Positions 1 to 8,588 of a stretch of 64,000 bases of DNA are shown here, piece after piece. The position numbers and the translations under genes are program-made. Position 1 is the first letter of the stretch; each line of letters starts with the position of its first letter. The stretch is from JAKVKY01 sp964293585 (GTDB taxonomy: Bacteria > Bacillota > Negativicutes > Acidaminococcales > Acidaminococcaceae): NCBI GenBank assembly GCA_964293585.1, contig CAXYYS010000003.1:17017-81016 (forward strand), given 5' to 3'. The notes beneath the pieces are model-generated. The model had not been told where the DNA came from. It made no database searches and saw only the letters and a list, made by a program, of their open reading frames with translations.

Positions 1-2277
1 TTAGATTTTGCAGCTCAGGCAGACAATGTAGATCTGGAAAAATTACCCGTGAAGGATGAACAGGTGGCTTTGACAGGTTTTGTTTCAGCACAGGGAACCT
101 TAAAAGGAACTTTGCAGCAGCCGCTTTTCTCCGGTAAGGTTAAGAGCAAGACGTTTACCGTGAACGGTCAGGAAATTGATAGCCTGGACGGTTCCTTAAT
201 CACGAATGGTAAAGATATTAACAAGCTGGTGGCTACCGCCGAGCAAAAATCGACGGACAGCTTCAGCGGCTTATATGCCTTCGATATGAACCTGAATGCG
301 CCAGCCCAGGTTTTGCAGGGCACGATTAACGTGTCTTACGGTAAACTGCAATCATTAATGAAGATGGCTAAACTGGATTATGATGTGGATGGCGAGGTCA
401 CCGGCAGTCTGGATATTAACAGAAACGGTCCGGGTACCGGCGGCGAGTTCCATGCTTCTGTGGATAATTTACGCGTGCACAAACTGGTTTATCACCAGCT
501 GCTTATAGACGGGCATATTAAGAATAAGGTTGTGCATATTGATGATGCGCATCTGGAAGAAAAGGAAGGCCAGCCTGATAAAGGCTTTATTGCCATGGGC
601 GGCGATATTGACTTTGGCCGGCGGACCCTGAAGCTGGAATTGGGTGGACGGGATGCGAACCCGGCTATTATCACGGCAGTTATGAAAGACCCGGTAGAAA
701 TGACAGGGACCATGAACATGGCGATGCAGCTTTCCGGCAGTTTTGATAATCCGGTGGGCAATGCTTCCGTGGAAATTGATAATGGCACGGTTGCCAATGT
801 ATCTGTGGATAAAGCGGTTGCCATGCTATCCCTAAAAGACGATAATGTGAAACTGGAACAGATTTTACTGAACCGTACGCAATATAAGCTGAGCGCGTAC
901 GGCAATTTGCCGGTGGATTTGTTCCGGGCTGCGGAAAACAGGCGTGATCCTAATGCCCAGATGAACATCAAAGTGAACCTGGATGACGCCGGGTTAGGTA
1001 TTTTAAGCGCAGTTAAAGGCGTGGACTGGGCGGTAGGTCCTACCCAGGGTACGGTGGTGGTTTCCGGTACGCTGGAAGAACCGCTGTTGAATGGTAAGAT
1101 AGCCGTTAGTGATGGCGCCTTGAAACTTAAAAATGTTAATACTTTGATTGATAAGCTGAACCTGGATGTACAGTTTGCGGGGAATAAGGTATTTATTAAT
1201 AATATTTCAGCAACCCTGGGTAAAGGTACGGTTGCAGGCAGCGGTACTTATGCCTTGCGCAGTACGGCCAAGGATGCTTATCACTTTACCCTGCAGGCCA
1301 AGAATGCTGACCTGGATGCAAATATCTTTAAGGGACGCATTAATGCCGACGTGGCTGTTTCTCCACAGTCATACATGGTAAATCGGCGTGCAGTCGGTTC
1401 CGAGAAAGAGATTTTTGGCTACAGACCTTTCGTGAAAGCAGATATACGCCTGGATGATGTTTTAATTAATATGCCTACGGTGCCTTCGTTTGGTGACAGT
1501 GATAGTAATATCGGGTTGGATGTTAACGTGACTCTGGGGCCGAAGGTTCATCTGTTTAATAAGTATCTGTATAATATGTGGCTGAAAGGCGGTCTGCATA
1601 TAGGTGGCAGCACCAGGTATAAGATAGCGACCGGCAGCATGGAAGCAGTTAACGGTACTGTAACGTATCTGCGTACCATCTTTAAATTGAATAAGGCCGA
1701 GGCTCATTGGACGGTACCCGGTACCATCCTGCCTCATGTGGAAGTTGAGGCTGCTACCAAGTTTAACCGTTACCGCATTCTACTCAAGATTGGCGGAGAT
1801 TTGTCCGGGGACCTGGTAACTGAACTGATAAGCGATCCGCCGCTTTCAAAATCTGCCATCATGAGGATGCTGACCTTGCAACGTGTTTCTGCCGGTAGTG
1901 ATGAAGTGACGGGTGCAGACTTGCAAAACATGCTGACGGCGGGTCTGGAAACAGCGCTTTTAGGCGATGTGGAACAGTTTATCCGTCAGACTTTCGGTAT
2001 CGACCAGTTCCGTGTCTATATGGGACGACTCAATTCCGGTGTGGATATTGATGCATCTAAGACCAGGGATTTGACACCAGAGGAGCGGAGCCAGTATAAT
2101 TTCCTTGTAGGTAAAAATTTAACCGACCGGTTATCCGTAGGTTATACGGCAAGCTTCAACGGACAGTATAATAACCTGTATACGCAATACGCAGTCAGTG
2201 ACCATATTAACTTTACGGCAGCCAGGGACCAGGATTCCCGGAAGAAAGTCAGCCTGGAGTATCGTATTTCTTTCTAG
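1..2277 (+). CDS. tamB: TamB-like inner membrane/periplasmic translocation protein (5' end outside window)
   Basis: The reading frame is open from base 1, so only the C-terminal 758 residues are visible. The protein is long, rich in beta-strand and in repeated G-x-V/L-x-G patterns, which is typical of the AsmA/TamB beta-helical groove. The last 300 residues match the TamB C-terminal (DUF490) type, with the segment LNKAEAHWTVPGTILPHVEV and an ending of alternating polar and hydrophobic residues. TamB proteins span the periplasm and are thought to move phospholipid, or help barrel insertion, between the two membranes. The gene heads the envelope cluster, lies 15 bp before the sigma factor gene and is upstream of bamA. 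The family call is firm; its exact role in Negativicutes is inferred. Confidence 0.88.
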   Translation, partial: LDFAAQADNVDLEKLPVKDEQVALTGFVSAQGTLKGTLQQPLFSGKVKSKTFTVNGQEIDSLDGSLITNGKDINKLVATAEQKSTDSFSGLYAFDMNLNAPAQVLQGTINVSYGKLQSLMKMAKLDYDVDGEVTGSLDINRNGPGTGGEFHASVDNLRVHKLVYHQLLIDGHIKNKVVHIDDAHLEEKEGQPDKGFIAMGGDIDFGRRTLKLELGGRDANPAIITAVMKDPVEMTGTMNMAMQLSGSFDNPVGNASVEIDNGTVANVSVDKAVAMLSLKDDNVKLEQILLNRTQYKLSAYGNLPVDLFRAAENRRDPNAQMNIKVNLDDAGLGILSAVKGVDWAVGPTQGTVVVSGTLEEPLLNGKIAVSDGALKLKNVNTLIDKLNLDVQFAGNKVFINNISATLGKGTVAGSGTYALRSTAKDAYHFTLQAKNADLDANIFKGRINADVAVSPQSYMVNRRAVGSEKEIFGYRPFVKADIRLDDVLINMPTVPSFGDSDSNIGLDVNVTLGPKVHLFNKYLYNMWLKGGLHIGGSTRYKIATGSMEAVNGTVTYLRTIFKLNKAEAHWTVPGTILPHVEVEAATKFNRYRILLKIGGDLSGDLVTELISDPPLSKSAIMRMLTLQRVSAGSDEVTGADLQNMLTAGLETALLGDVEQFIRQTFGIDQFRVYMGRLNSGVDIDASKTRDLTPEERSQYNFLVGKNLTDRLSVGYTASFNGQYNNLYTQYAVSDHINFTAARDQDSRKKVSLEYRISF

Positions 2278-2292
2278 GAAAGAGGAAGCATC

Positions 2293-2928
2293 TTGTTACA
2301 GCAATATCTGGAAGAACTAAAAAAAATACCGCTTTTGTCCCGGGAGGAAGAGAGCCGGTTATGGGAACAGGATGCCGCCGGGGATACGGTAGCGCATCAA
2401 AAGCTGATCACATCTTATCAGCCGCTGGTCTTTAAGCTGGCTATGGCTTTTCGCCTGACGGAGATTCTGACCCTGGAACTGATTCAGGAAGGAACCCTGG
2501 GTCTTTTGGAAGCCGCTGAAAGTTACGACTATCAGAAGGGAGTAGCGTTTAGTTTGTATGCTACTCACAGGATTAAGGGCTGTATGTATGATTTCTTGCA
2601 GCAGGAGCAAAAAGCCCGCTACCTGTCCCTGGATGTAGAAAATGAGTTCGGCCGCACCCTTGCGGAAAGTTTGCCTTCAGAAGTGCTGGGACCCATGGAA
2701 ATAGCGGAACGACATGCTCTTTCAGAAAAAGTGATCCTGGCGGTGGGGCGTCTGCCTGTTAAAGAGAAAATGGTCTTGGAAGGTATTTTTATTGAGAATA
2801 AAAGTATTGCGGAGATGGCAGAGCTTATCCACGTAAGCACGGGGCACATCTATAGGTTGCAGGAGCAGGGCGTACGACGGATTCGGGGAATGTTGTCCAA
2901 GTTTATGCAAGAGTTTAAAAAAGATTGA
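2293..2928 (+). CDS. RNA polymerase sigma-70 family factor
   Basis: A 211-residue sigma factor. Residues 1-35 (YLEELKKIPLLSREEE) resemble region 1.2. Region 2 lies at about 36-105 and includes the core-binding and -10 segments (LIQEGTLGLLEAAESYD). Region 4, a helix-turn-helix, lies at about 145-205 (IAEMAELIHVSTGHIYRLQE). Region 3 is short. This is the size and layout of a group 3 alternative factor rather than the housekeeping one. The start is TTG, 8 nt or so after AAAGAGGA; no better ATG precedes the conserved N-terminus. It follows tamB by 15 bp and is probably co-transcribed with it. Its place at the head of an outer-membrane cluster suggests an envelope regulon, which is inference. Confidence 0.85.
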   Translation: MLQQYLEELKKIPLLSREEESRLWEQDAAGDTVAHQKLITSYQPLVFKLAMAFRLTEILTLELIQEGTLGLLEAAESYDYQKGVAFSLYATHRIKGCMYDFLQQEQKARYLSLDVENEFGRTLAESLPSEVLGPMEIAERHALSEKVILAVGRLPVKEKMVLEGIFIENKSIAEMAELIHVSTGHIYRLQEQGVRRIRGMLSKFMQEFKKD

Positions 2929-3042
2929 GCAAGAAAAAAAGTGCAAGTGACTTTTAAATAGGCAAAAATACCCATATAGTTCCGTTAATTATCTAAAAAT
3001 GCTTTATTTTTGCCAAGTGAAAAAATAAGGGCAAAAAAGGAT

Positions 3043-3048
3043 TATAAT
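3043..3048 (+). promoter_or_regulatory. Candidate -10 box before the 3104 gene
   Basis: A perfect TATAAT sits in an AT-rich gap between the sigma gene and the next start. No good -35 box lies at 16-18 bp (TTGCCA at 3010 is 27 bp away). It may depend on an activator or an alternative sigma factor, or may be chance. Confidence 0.35.
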
Positions 3049-3103
3049 ATAAGTTATCCTAAATTTGTAATATAGGTTGAGCAGACCGGGAAGGAGTCAG
3101 GCC

Positions 3104-3712
3104 ATGGGCGAACGTAATTCTTTGTGCGAGCGTATCCGTAATGCCAGGGCTAATCTTGCTAATGCCGAGCAAAGTTTTCAGGCTAAGCAGGATGTCCGGG
3201 GCGAACTGGATTTGATGCTGGCTGAAGCAGAGATGCAAAATTTGCGTAAACGCCGGACCAGGCGGATGCTATGGACAAGGCAGTTGCTGGCAGGCCTGTG
3301 TGCGGTCCTGGTATTGCTGGGTGGTTATGGAGGCTGGTTGTGGGCACACGCCCGGGAGAAAGAATTTCCAGAAGTGCCGGCAGTGACAGCAGCAGCCCAG
3401 GTTGATACCGGTGGACAAGCCGTCGGTGTTGTCAAGACAAGTCCGGCAGCTAATGCTTCCCCGGCGGCGTCAGTTCCTAAAGCGGCAGCAGCACTTACAG
3501 ATAAAGCGGTTGCAGGGACAGAGGCACGCCAGGTGCAGGAGCGGCCAACAGTGCCTGTTCAGCAGGTGGAGATACCAGTGGCAGCCTCGGAGAGGCAGCA
3601 GCAGTTACAGCCGCCGGTTCGTGTACCGCAGCAGACCAACGTACAACTTTCTTCACAACAGTTGCATCAACTGGTGCGCTCCGGCCGCCAGACTTTAAAT
3701 AGTAATAAATAA
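3104..3712 (+). CDS. Single-pass membrane protein of unknown function, Ala/Gln/Pro-rich
   Basis: I do not recognise the family. The ATG at 3104 follows AAGGAG by 7 nt; an in-frame TTG at 3077 has no comparable site. The 202-residue protein has a cytoplasm-like charged N-terminus of about 60 residues (helical, many Arg, Glu and Ala). One membrane helix follows at roughly 62-82 (LLAGLCAVLVLLGGYGGWLW). A low-complexity Ala/Gln/Val/Pro tail, likely periplasmic, makes up the rest. The positively charged RKRRTRR stretch just before the helix supports an N-in orientation. It lies between a sigma factor gene and bamA. The topology resembles an anti-sigma factor or a TonB-like spacer protein, but no diagnostic motif is visible. 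Confidence 0.7.
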   Translation: MGERNSLCERIRNARANLANAEQSFQAKQDVRGELDLMLAEAEMQNLRKRRTRRMLWTRQLLAGLCAVLVLLGGYGGWLWAHAREKEFPEVPAVTAAAQVDTGGQAVGVVKTSPAANASPAASVPKAAAALTDKAVAGTEARQVQERPTVPVQQVEIPVAASERQQQLQPPVRVPQQTNVQLSSQQLHQLVRSGRQTLNSNK

Positions 3713-3744
3713 AATGAAAACTAGTTAATGGGGAGGACCACATA

Positions 3745-5715
3745 ATGAACAAGAAACTCTTAGCAATGCAGTTGAGCACAGGTTTTGCAGCAGCTTTTCT
3801 GGCCGTGGCGCCTGTGTATGCCGAAACCAACCCGACGATGTCTCAGCCGGTATCTGCCAGCAAGAAAGGCAGCGTAATACTGCCGAAGGCAGAACCCAGC
3901 GGCAATATCAGCGTACCGGCAGAACGGGACAATGCTAACGCCAACCCTGCGGCAGAGCTGAAAAATGCACCTACCAGTCTGACGGTAGGCGCCCATGAGG
4001 CCATTGCTCCCTATGTGGGGCAGACTATCACCAAGGTTACGGTGACCGGCAATTCCCTCATTAAAACGGCAGATGTGATGACGGCGGTTCGGATTAAACC
4101 GGGCACCAAGCTGACCGAAGAAGGCATCAATAAGGATTTACAGTCTTTGTACGAGATGGGCTGGTTCTATGATCTGGCGCCCAGTTTCCAGAGGGTTCCG
4201 GAAGGCGTCCAGGTTACTTATCATGTCAGCGAGAACCCTATTTACAAAGGCCTGGAAATTAAAGGTAATAGCAAGATGAGCAAAGAGCAGATTACCAAGG
4301 TCTTCGATATGGCTACCGGTAAGATCCTGAATATCCGTCAGGTAAATACCCGTGTGCAACGTTTGGAAGCAGATTATAACCAGCAGGGTTATATCCTGGC
4401 CCGGGTTACGGATTTAAAGATGCGTCCGGACGGAATCCTGGAAATCCATGTGAACGAGGGTATCATTGAAGGCTTTAAGGTTAAAGGCAATGTCAAGACT
4501 AAGGATAAGGTCATCCTGCGGGAAATCCGCATGAAGAAAGGTGATCCTTTTAACGCCAAGATTGCCCGCCGCAGCATGCAGCGTATTTACAACCTGGGTT
4601 ATTTTGAAGACGTGAACATGAAACTAAATCCCGGCCGGGAGCCTAATGCCGTGGAAATGGAAGTAACAGTGGTGGAAGGCAATACAGGTACTTTTGGTAT
4701 CGGCGCCGGTTATAGCGATGCAGATGGTTTTATCGGCATGATTTCCCTGGGTGATAAGAACTTCCGGGGTACGGGGGATTCTATCAACCTGCGTTGGGAA
4801 TTCGGCGGCAATGAACATAACAACAGGAACTATGAGTTGTCTTATACCAAGCCCTGGATCGATCAAAAAGAAACTTCGGCTACTTTCACCATTTACGATA
4901 TGACTAATGAATACGCCGATTATAACCGTGACGCAGATGAAATAGCCCGGTATGATAAGCAGCGCAGAGGCCAGGAAATTACGCTGAGCCGTAAGACGGA
5001 TAACGAATTTATCAGTAATTATATTACTTTGAAGAACCGCAATGATACCTATAAAGGTGTGGCCAGCGGCTATGAGAGTGATACCCAGTACTACGAGAGT
5101 TCATATGATACGATATATCCAAAGGAGTTTAGTGGTACTACAACAGCAGAAGAACGGCGTAATGATAACTTTGGTATAACCAGGAGTATTACTTTGGCCA
5201 GAGTATTCGATTCCCGGGATAATATCTATGATCCCCATGAAGGCAAACGTAATTCCTATTCCGTCGAGCAATCCGGGTTAGGCGGCGACTTTACCTTTAC
5301 CAAGTTCGCCGTGGATTACCGGTATTATTATCGCCAGCATGGCGAGAACGTTATCGCCATGGAATTAGGCGCCGGTTATGCTAACGGCGATATGCCGCTG
5401 AGCCAGCGCTTCTCTATGGGCGGCGCCGATACCCTGCGTGGTTACAAGGATGACCAGTTCCGCGGTAACAGTATGCTCCGCGGTACGGTAGAATATCGTA
5501 TTCCTATCGTGAAGAAAGTACAGGGCGTGCTGTTCGTAGATAGCGGTTATGCCTGGGATAAACGTTACGATGAAAAGAATTTTGACTTGGGACTGATTAA
5601 GGTTGGCTACGGTATCGGCATGCGTATCAGCTCGCCTTTAGGACCGATTAAGCTGGATTACGGCCGCGGCAGTAACGGCGGCAGGTTCCACTTTAGTTTC
5701 GGCGGCCAGTTCTAA
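3745..5715 (+). CDS. bamA: BamA/Omp85 outer membrane protein assembly factor
   Basis: A 656-residue precursor with a signal peptide (about 1-26, ending APVYA). An Ala/Pro-rich linker follows, then three POTRA domains at about 92-165, 166-241 and 242-316 (for example YKGLEIKGNSKMSKEQI). A 16-strand Omp85 barrel fills residues 320-656. The barrel carries the conserved RGYKDDQFRGN lid-lock motif and ends in an aromatic residue (GGQF), as outer-membrane proteins do. It is the central subunit that folds beta-barrel proteins into the outer membrane. E. coli BamA has five POTRAs, so three is a reduced set. The ATG at 3745 is preceded by GGGGAGG. It is followed at 16 bp by an unknown envelope gene and then by periplasmic chaperones. 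Confidence 0.95.
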   Translation: MNKKLLAMQLSTGFAAAFLAVAPVYAETNPTMSQPVSASKKGSVILPKAEPSGNISVPAERDNANANPAAELKNAPTSLTVGAHEAIAPYVGQTITKVTVTGNSLIKTADVMTAVRIKPGTKLTEEGINKDLQSLYEMGWFYDLAPSFQRVPEGVQVTYHVSENPIYKGLEIKGNSKMSKEQITKVFDMATGKILNIRQVNTRVQRLEADYNQQGYILARVTDLKMRPDGILEIHVNEGIIEGFKVKGNVKTKDKVILREIRMKKGDPFNAKIARRSMQRIYNLGYFEDVNMKLNPGREPNAVEMEVTVVEGNTGTFGIGAGYSDADGFIGMISLGDKNFRGTGDSINLRWEFGGNEHNNRNYELSYTKPWIDQKETSATFTIYDMTNEYADYNRDADEIARYDKQRRGQEITLSRKTDNEFISNYITLKNRNDTYKGVASGYESDTQYYESSYDTIYPKEFSGTTTAEERRNDNFGITRSITLARVFDSRDNIYDPHEGKRNSYSVEQSGLGGDFTFTKFAVDYRYYYRQHGENVIAMELGAGYANGDMPLSQRFSMGGADTLRGYKDDQFRGNSMLRGTVEYRIPIVKKVQGVLFVDSGYAWDKRYDEKNFDLGLIKVGYGIGMRISSPLGPIKLDYGRGSNGGRFHFSFGGQF

Positions 5716-5731
5716 TCCGGCTGCAGAAGCT

Positions 5732-6994
5732 ATGAAGAAGTTGGTAATGGTCCTGTGCTTCTGTCTGATGTGGGCAACAGCCGCTTGGGCTGAACCCGTT
5801 ACGGTGGTACAGGTGGTTGTACAAGACAGCCGGGGCGGCACTAGTATCCCGCTACTCCAGAAAATGACAGAGAGCATGCAAGTTGTGGCACAGCAGCTGT
5901 TTCTGGGTAAGGGTACAGAGAAAATCGCAGGAGATATTCCCGGGTATGAGAAACTTTTAGGTGAGGTGGCAGACAGGGTCCTGACCGGTTACACTACGGA
6001 AAAAGTGGTGCTGGCGCCTGGTAAGACTACGGTGGTCACCTTTACCATCTTCCCCTGGAGTAATGTGATCCATAACCCGATTATTGATTTACAATTTTCC
6101 GGCGTGAGTCCTACGATGGCTGCGTACCTGCAAGAGAAGATGCCAGGTTTGAAACAACGACTGTCCGGGATGCTGGAAGGTGCGTCCCTGGATGCGGTGG
6201 ACTGGGCAGGCAGTGTCTTGCGTACCCAGATTCGCAGTGAGGTGGAACGCCAGCTGCCGGAGTTTAAGGCGGCAGTAGACCTGGTGGAACAACATGACCA
6301 GGTTATTTTGCAGGTAGTGGTATATCCGGTAGGCGAAGTTGTTCGCCGGGTACAGTATGAGATGTTATCCCGTTCGGTCCCTAACGTACTTTTGATTAAC
6401 ATGAAGGATCGGTATGCAGAAAAGGTTAACAACCTGCGGGGCCTGCCGGTAAGTTTTGTAGCACAGAATCGCCGGGAACTGGAAGAGATGTTTTTGGAAC
6501 AGTTGCGTAGCGAACAGATGGTGGGTGCTTATCACCTGACTCCATCCGTATCTCTGGTGCCGGGTGTAAATTTGCTGGCTGATCTGACCGTGGAATCTAA
6601 GGATTATAAGATTTGGTTTGAAGGATACGGCGATATCGGCCGCCGGGAAAATAATTTATCCGGCCGCGCCCATATGGGACGATATTTTTCACCCAATGAC
6701 GAAGTCTTTGGCGAGGTCGGCGTTAAGCTGGACGATGTGGCCTGGGATTTTAGCGGCGGCTATGCCTGGCATGAAGGTAAGACCACGTTGTCTTATATGC
6801 GCCGGGCGCCGACAGCCGAAAATGTCTACCGGGTGGAATATGATTTTGGCCCTAAATGGCGGTTGCGCTACGAATACTGGCGCGGCAGCAATGTGAAGGA
6901 ATACGCGATTCGTTACCGCATTCATGAATTCTTAAGTGGTGAATATGTTTATTCCACAGATAAGTCCTATTTCCGGATTGTGGGCAACTTGTAA
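5732..6994 (+). CDS. Exported protein with partial beta-barrel-like C-terminus, unknown function
   Basis: A 420-residue protein with a clear signal peptide (MKKLVMVLCFCLMWATAAWA). The N-terminal half (about 25-280) is mixed alpha/beta and looks POTRA-like or soluble. From about residue 290 the sequence becomes a run of short amphipathic strands rich in Tyr, Gly and Arg (YKIWFEGYGDIGRRE, WRLRYEYWRGSN), as in an outer-membrane barrel of about eight strands. The C-terminal residue is Leu, not the usual Phe or Trp. It lies 16 bp after bamA and before the Skp-like genes, so it is probably co-transcribed with bamA and acts in outer-membrane biogenesis. I cannot assign a known family name. Confidence 0.75.
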   Translation: MKKLVMVLCFCLMWATAAWAEPVTVVQVVVQDSRGGTSIPLLQKMTESMQVVAQQLFLGKGTEKIAGDIPGYEKLLGEVADRVLTGYTTEKVVLAPGKTTVVTFTIFPWSNVIHNPIIDLQFSGVSPTMAAYLQEKMPGLKQRLSGMLEGASLDAVDWAGSVLRTQIRSEVERQLPEFKAAVDLVEQHDQVILQVVVYPVGEVVRRVQYEMLSRSVPNVLLINMKDRYAEKVNNLRGLPVSFVAQNRRELEEMFLEQLRSEQMVGAYHLTPSVSLVPGVNLLADLTVESKDYKIWFEGYGDIGRRENNLSGRAHMGRYFSPNDEVFGEVGVKLDDVAWDFSGGYAWHEGKTTLSYMRRAPTAENVYRVEYDFGPKWRLRYEYWRGSNVKEYAIRYRIHEFLSGEYVYSTDKSYFRIVGNL

Positions 6995-7047
6995 GAAGAC
7001 CTGACGATATTTCTCAAAAATTTGATTGGAGAATATCTGTGAAATGG

Positions 7048-7076
7048 TTGAAAGAATTGGGCTGTACTGATATAAT
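7048..7076 (+). promoter_or_regulatory. Sigma-A-type promoter for the ompH genes
   Basis: TTGAAA (7048-7053), a 17-bp spacer and TATAAT (7071-7076) lie 40 bp before the first ompH start. It separates the chaperone genes from the bamA transcript. Confidence 0.8.
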
Positions 7077-7115
7077 AACTAAGTAAATTTAAGAAGAAAG
7101 CAGGTATTTTTTATC

Positions 7116-7610
7116 ATGATGGAAAAATTACGTGACCCGAAAAATGTAAAGTTTATATCTCTGTTGATTGCAGCTATTTTCGTTATCGGTTGCTTTACGA
7201 TCGCTCTGACCTCCGGTGGTTTTGGCGGCAACGTGGCTTCAGCTGCGTCCAGCAATTCCGCTATCGGCGTGGTCAACTATCAGATGCTGGTTTCTCAGGC
7301 ACCTGAACTGGCTGGGATTAGAGAGACCATGCAAACGGAGATTAAAAATACCCGTGATGAGTTTAACGAGAAGAGCAAGAATATGAACGCTACCGAAAAA
7401 GAGCGTTACTATAAACAGCTCCAGGAACGTCTGGGCAACCGGGAAAAAGAACTGATGGACCCGGTTATCAAGGGTATTGAAGCCGCCATTAAGAAAGTTG
7501 CGGATAAAAAAGGCTTGTCCGTAGTGGTAGATAAGAATACCGTTATTTATGGCGGTACCGATATTACGGATGAAGTATCGAAATCCATGACCAGTGGTGC
7601 GAAGAAATAA
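7116..7610 (+). CDS. OmpH/Skp-family periplasmic chaperone 1
   Basis: A 164-residue OmpH/Skp-like protein. An N-terminal membrane segment at about 12-35 (ISLLIAAIFVIGCFTIAL) acts as a signal or anchor. The core begins AIGVVNYQMLVSQAP, followed by a charged coiled coil (about 70-125) and the family's closing motif VVVDKNTVIYGGTDITDEV. Skp trimers hold unfolded outer-membrane proteins in the periplasm on their way to BamA. Two ATGs are adjacent (7116 and 7119) and either could serve. A hairpin terminator just downstream probably makes this the most abundant of the three chaperone transcripts. Confidence 0.88.
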   Translation: MMEKLRDPKNVKFISLLIAAIFVIGCFTIALTSGGFGGNVASAASSNSAIGVVNYQMLVSQAPELAGIRETMQTEIKNTRDEFNEKSKNMNATEKERYYKQLQERLGNREKELMDPVIKGIEAAIKKVADKKGLSVVVDKNTVIYGGTDITDEVSKSMTSGAKK

Positions 7611-7612
7611 CG

Positions 7613-7638
7613 AAAGGAGGCTCTTGTGAGCCTCTTTT
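7613..7638 (+). terminator. Intrinsic terminator or attenuator between ompH1 and ompH2
   Basis: Stem GAGGCTC/GAGCCTC with a TTGT loop, extended by four A/G-T pairs, followed by TTTTCCC. It lies 3 bp after the ompH1 stop and 25 bp before the next gene. The weak U-tract suggests partial read-through. Confidence 0.7.
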
Positions 7639-7662
7639 CCCATGTGTTGAAGAGGTGGAATT

Positions 7663-8574
7663 ATGCGTTGGCTGACAATTTTCATAATGATTGTGTCAAT
7701 GCTTACCTCCGCCTGCGGCATGCACGGTACTACTGCAGATAAGATTGCAGTGGTAGACTGGGAAAAGGTTTTAGCGGCACACCCGAAACAGGAACAGCTG
7801 AAAGCTGCTAAAGATGCTTATGATGCATTGGTTTTCAACCGGCGCAACCAGGTGGTAACCGGTAGGACACAATTGGCGGCCCTGGCGCGTTTGCAGCAGT
7901 TAAAACAGAATAGTAAGCAGAATTTTTTGGCAGCAGATTTTAATACCCGGCTGGCCGAACGGGAAACCGTGGAGCAGGATAAATTGCGAACTGCGTATCA
8001 GGAAGCTCTGGTAAAGGTTCAGGCTTCGTTGACGCAGGCTGAGCAACGTCAGGCGGATGAGTATAAGTTAAGGCTGTTTAATCTGCGGCTCCGGTACGAG
8101 TCCCTGCACCTGAAAAATGCGGAAAGAAATAAGCTGAAAGCGGAGATTGACCAGCTGGAAGCTGCCCGTAATGCTTTCAGGTACAAGCTGGCGCAGCGCC
8201 AGCAGGCGGAGATAGCCCGGATTATGGAACCACAGCGGGCGGCAGCCAGGGACAGGATGCAGGCTTATGCTGAAGAACTGCACGCACAGATGCGGACAGA
8301 GATGCAGCAGGGTGTCGCTAAAGACGCTGCGGCTTTTGCCCAGACGCCGGACCAGCTGAAAGATTTGCTGGCTTCGGTGGATAAGGAGCTGGATAACAGG
8401 CAGCAGCTGGTAGATAAGCTGCAGGATGCCATGAAAAAAGATGTGGAAAGTGCTGTGATGAAACTGGCTAAGAGCCGTAAATACACGGTGGTTTTCCATA
8501 AGTACAGGGTGAACGTTAAGGCTGACGATATTACCCAAGATGTGATTAATGAGTTAAAAAATATGAAACAATAA
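7663..8574 (+). CDS. OmpH/Skp-like lipoprotein 2 (long coiled coil)
   Basis: A 303-residue protein with a lipoprotein signal peptide (lipobox LTSAC, Cys18). The mature part starts IAVVDWEKVLAAHP, which matches the opening of Skp/OmpH. It then forms a very long Gln/Lys/Glu/Arg-rich coiled coil at about 40-240 and ends in YTVVFHKYRVNVKADDITQDV, the family's closing strand and DIT motif. It is about twice the usual Skp length (around 160), so the tentacle helices would be much longer, or two hairpins may be fused. Membrane anchoring by lipid would keep it at the inner or outer membrane. It sits between two shorter paralogues. Confidence 0.8.
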   Translation: MRWLTIFIMIVSMLTSACGMHGTTADKIAVVDWEKVLAAHPKQEQLKAAKDAYDALVFNRRNQVVTGRTQLAALARLQQLKQNSKQNFLAADFNTRLAERETVEQDKLRTAYQEALVKVQASLTQAEQRQADEYKLRLFNLRLRYESLHLKNAERNKLKAEIDQLEAARNAFRYKLAQRQQAEIARIMEPQRAAARDRMQAYAEELHAQMRTEMQQGVAKDAAAFAQTPDQLKDLLASVDKELDNRQQLVDKLQDAMKKDVESAVMKLAKSRKYTVVFHKYRVNVKADDITQDVINELKNMKQ

Positions 8575-8588
8575 GGAAGGTTAAGAGC

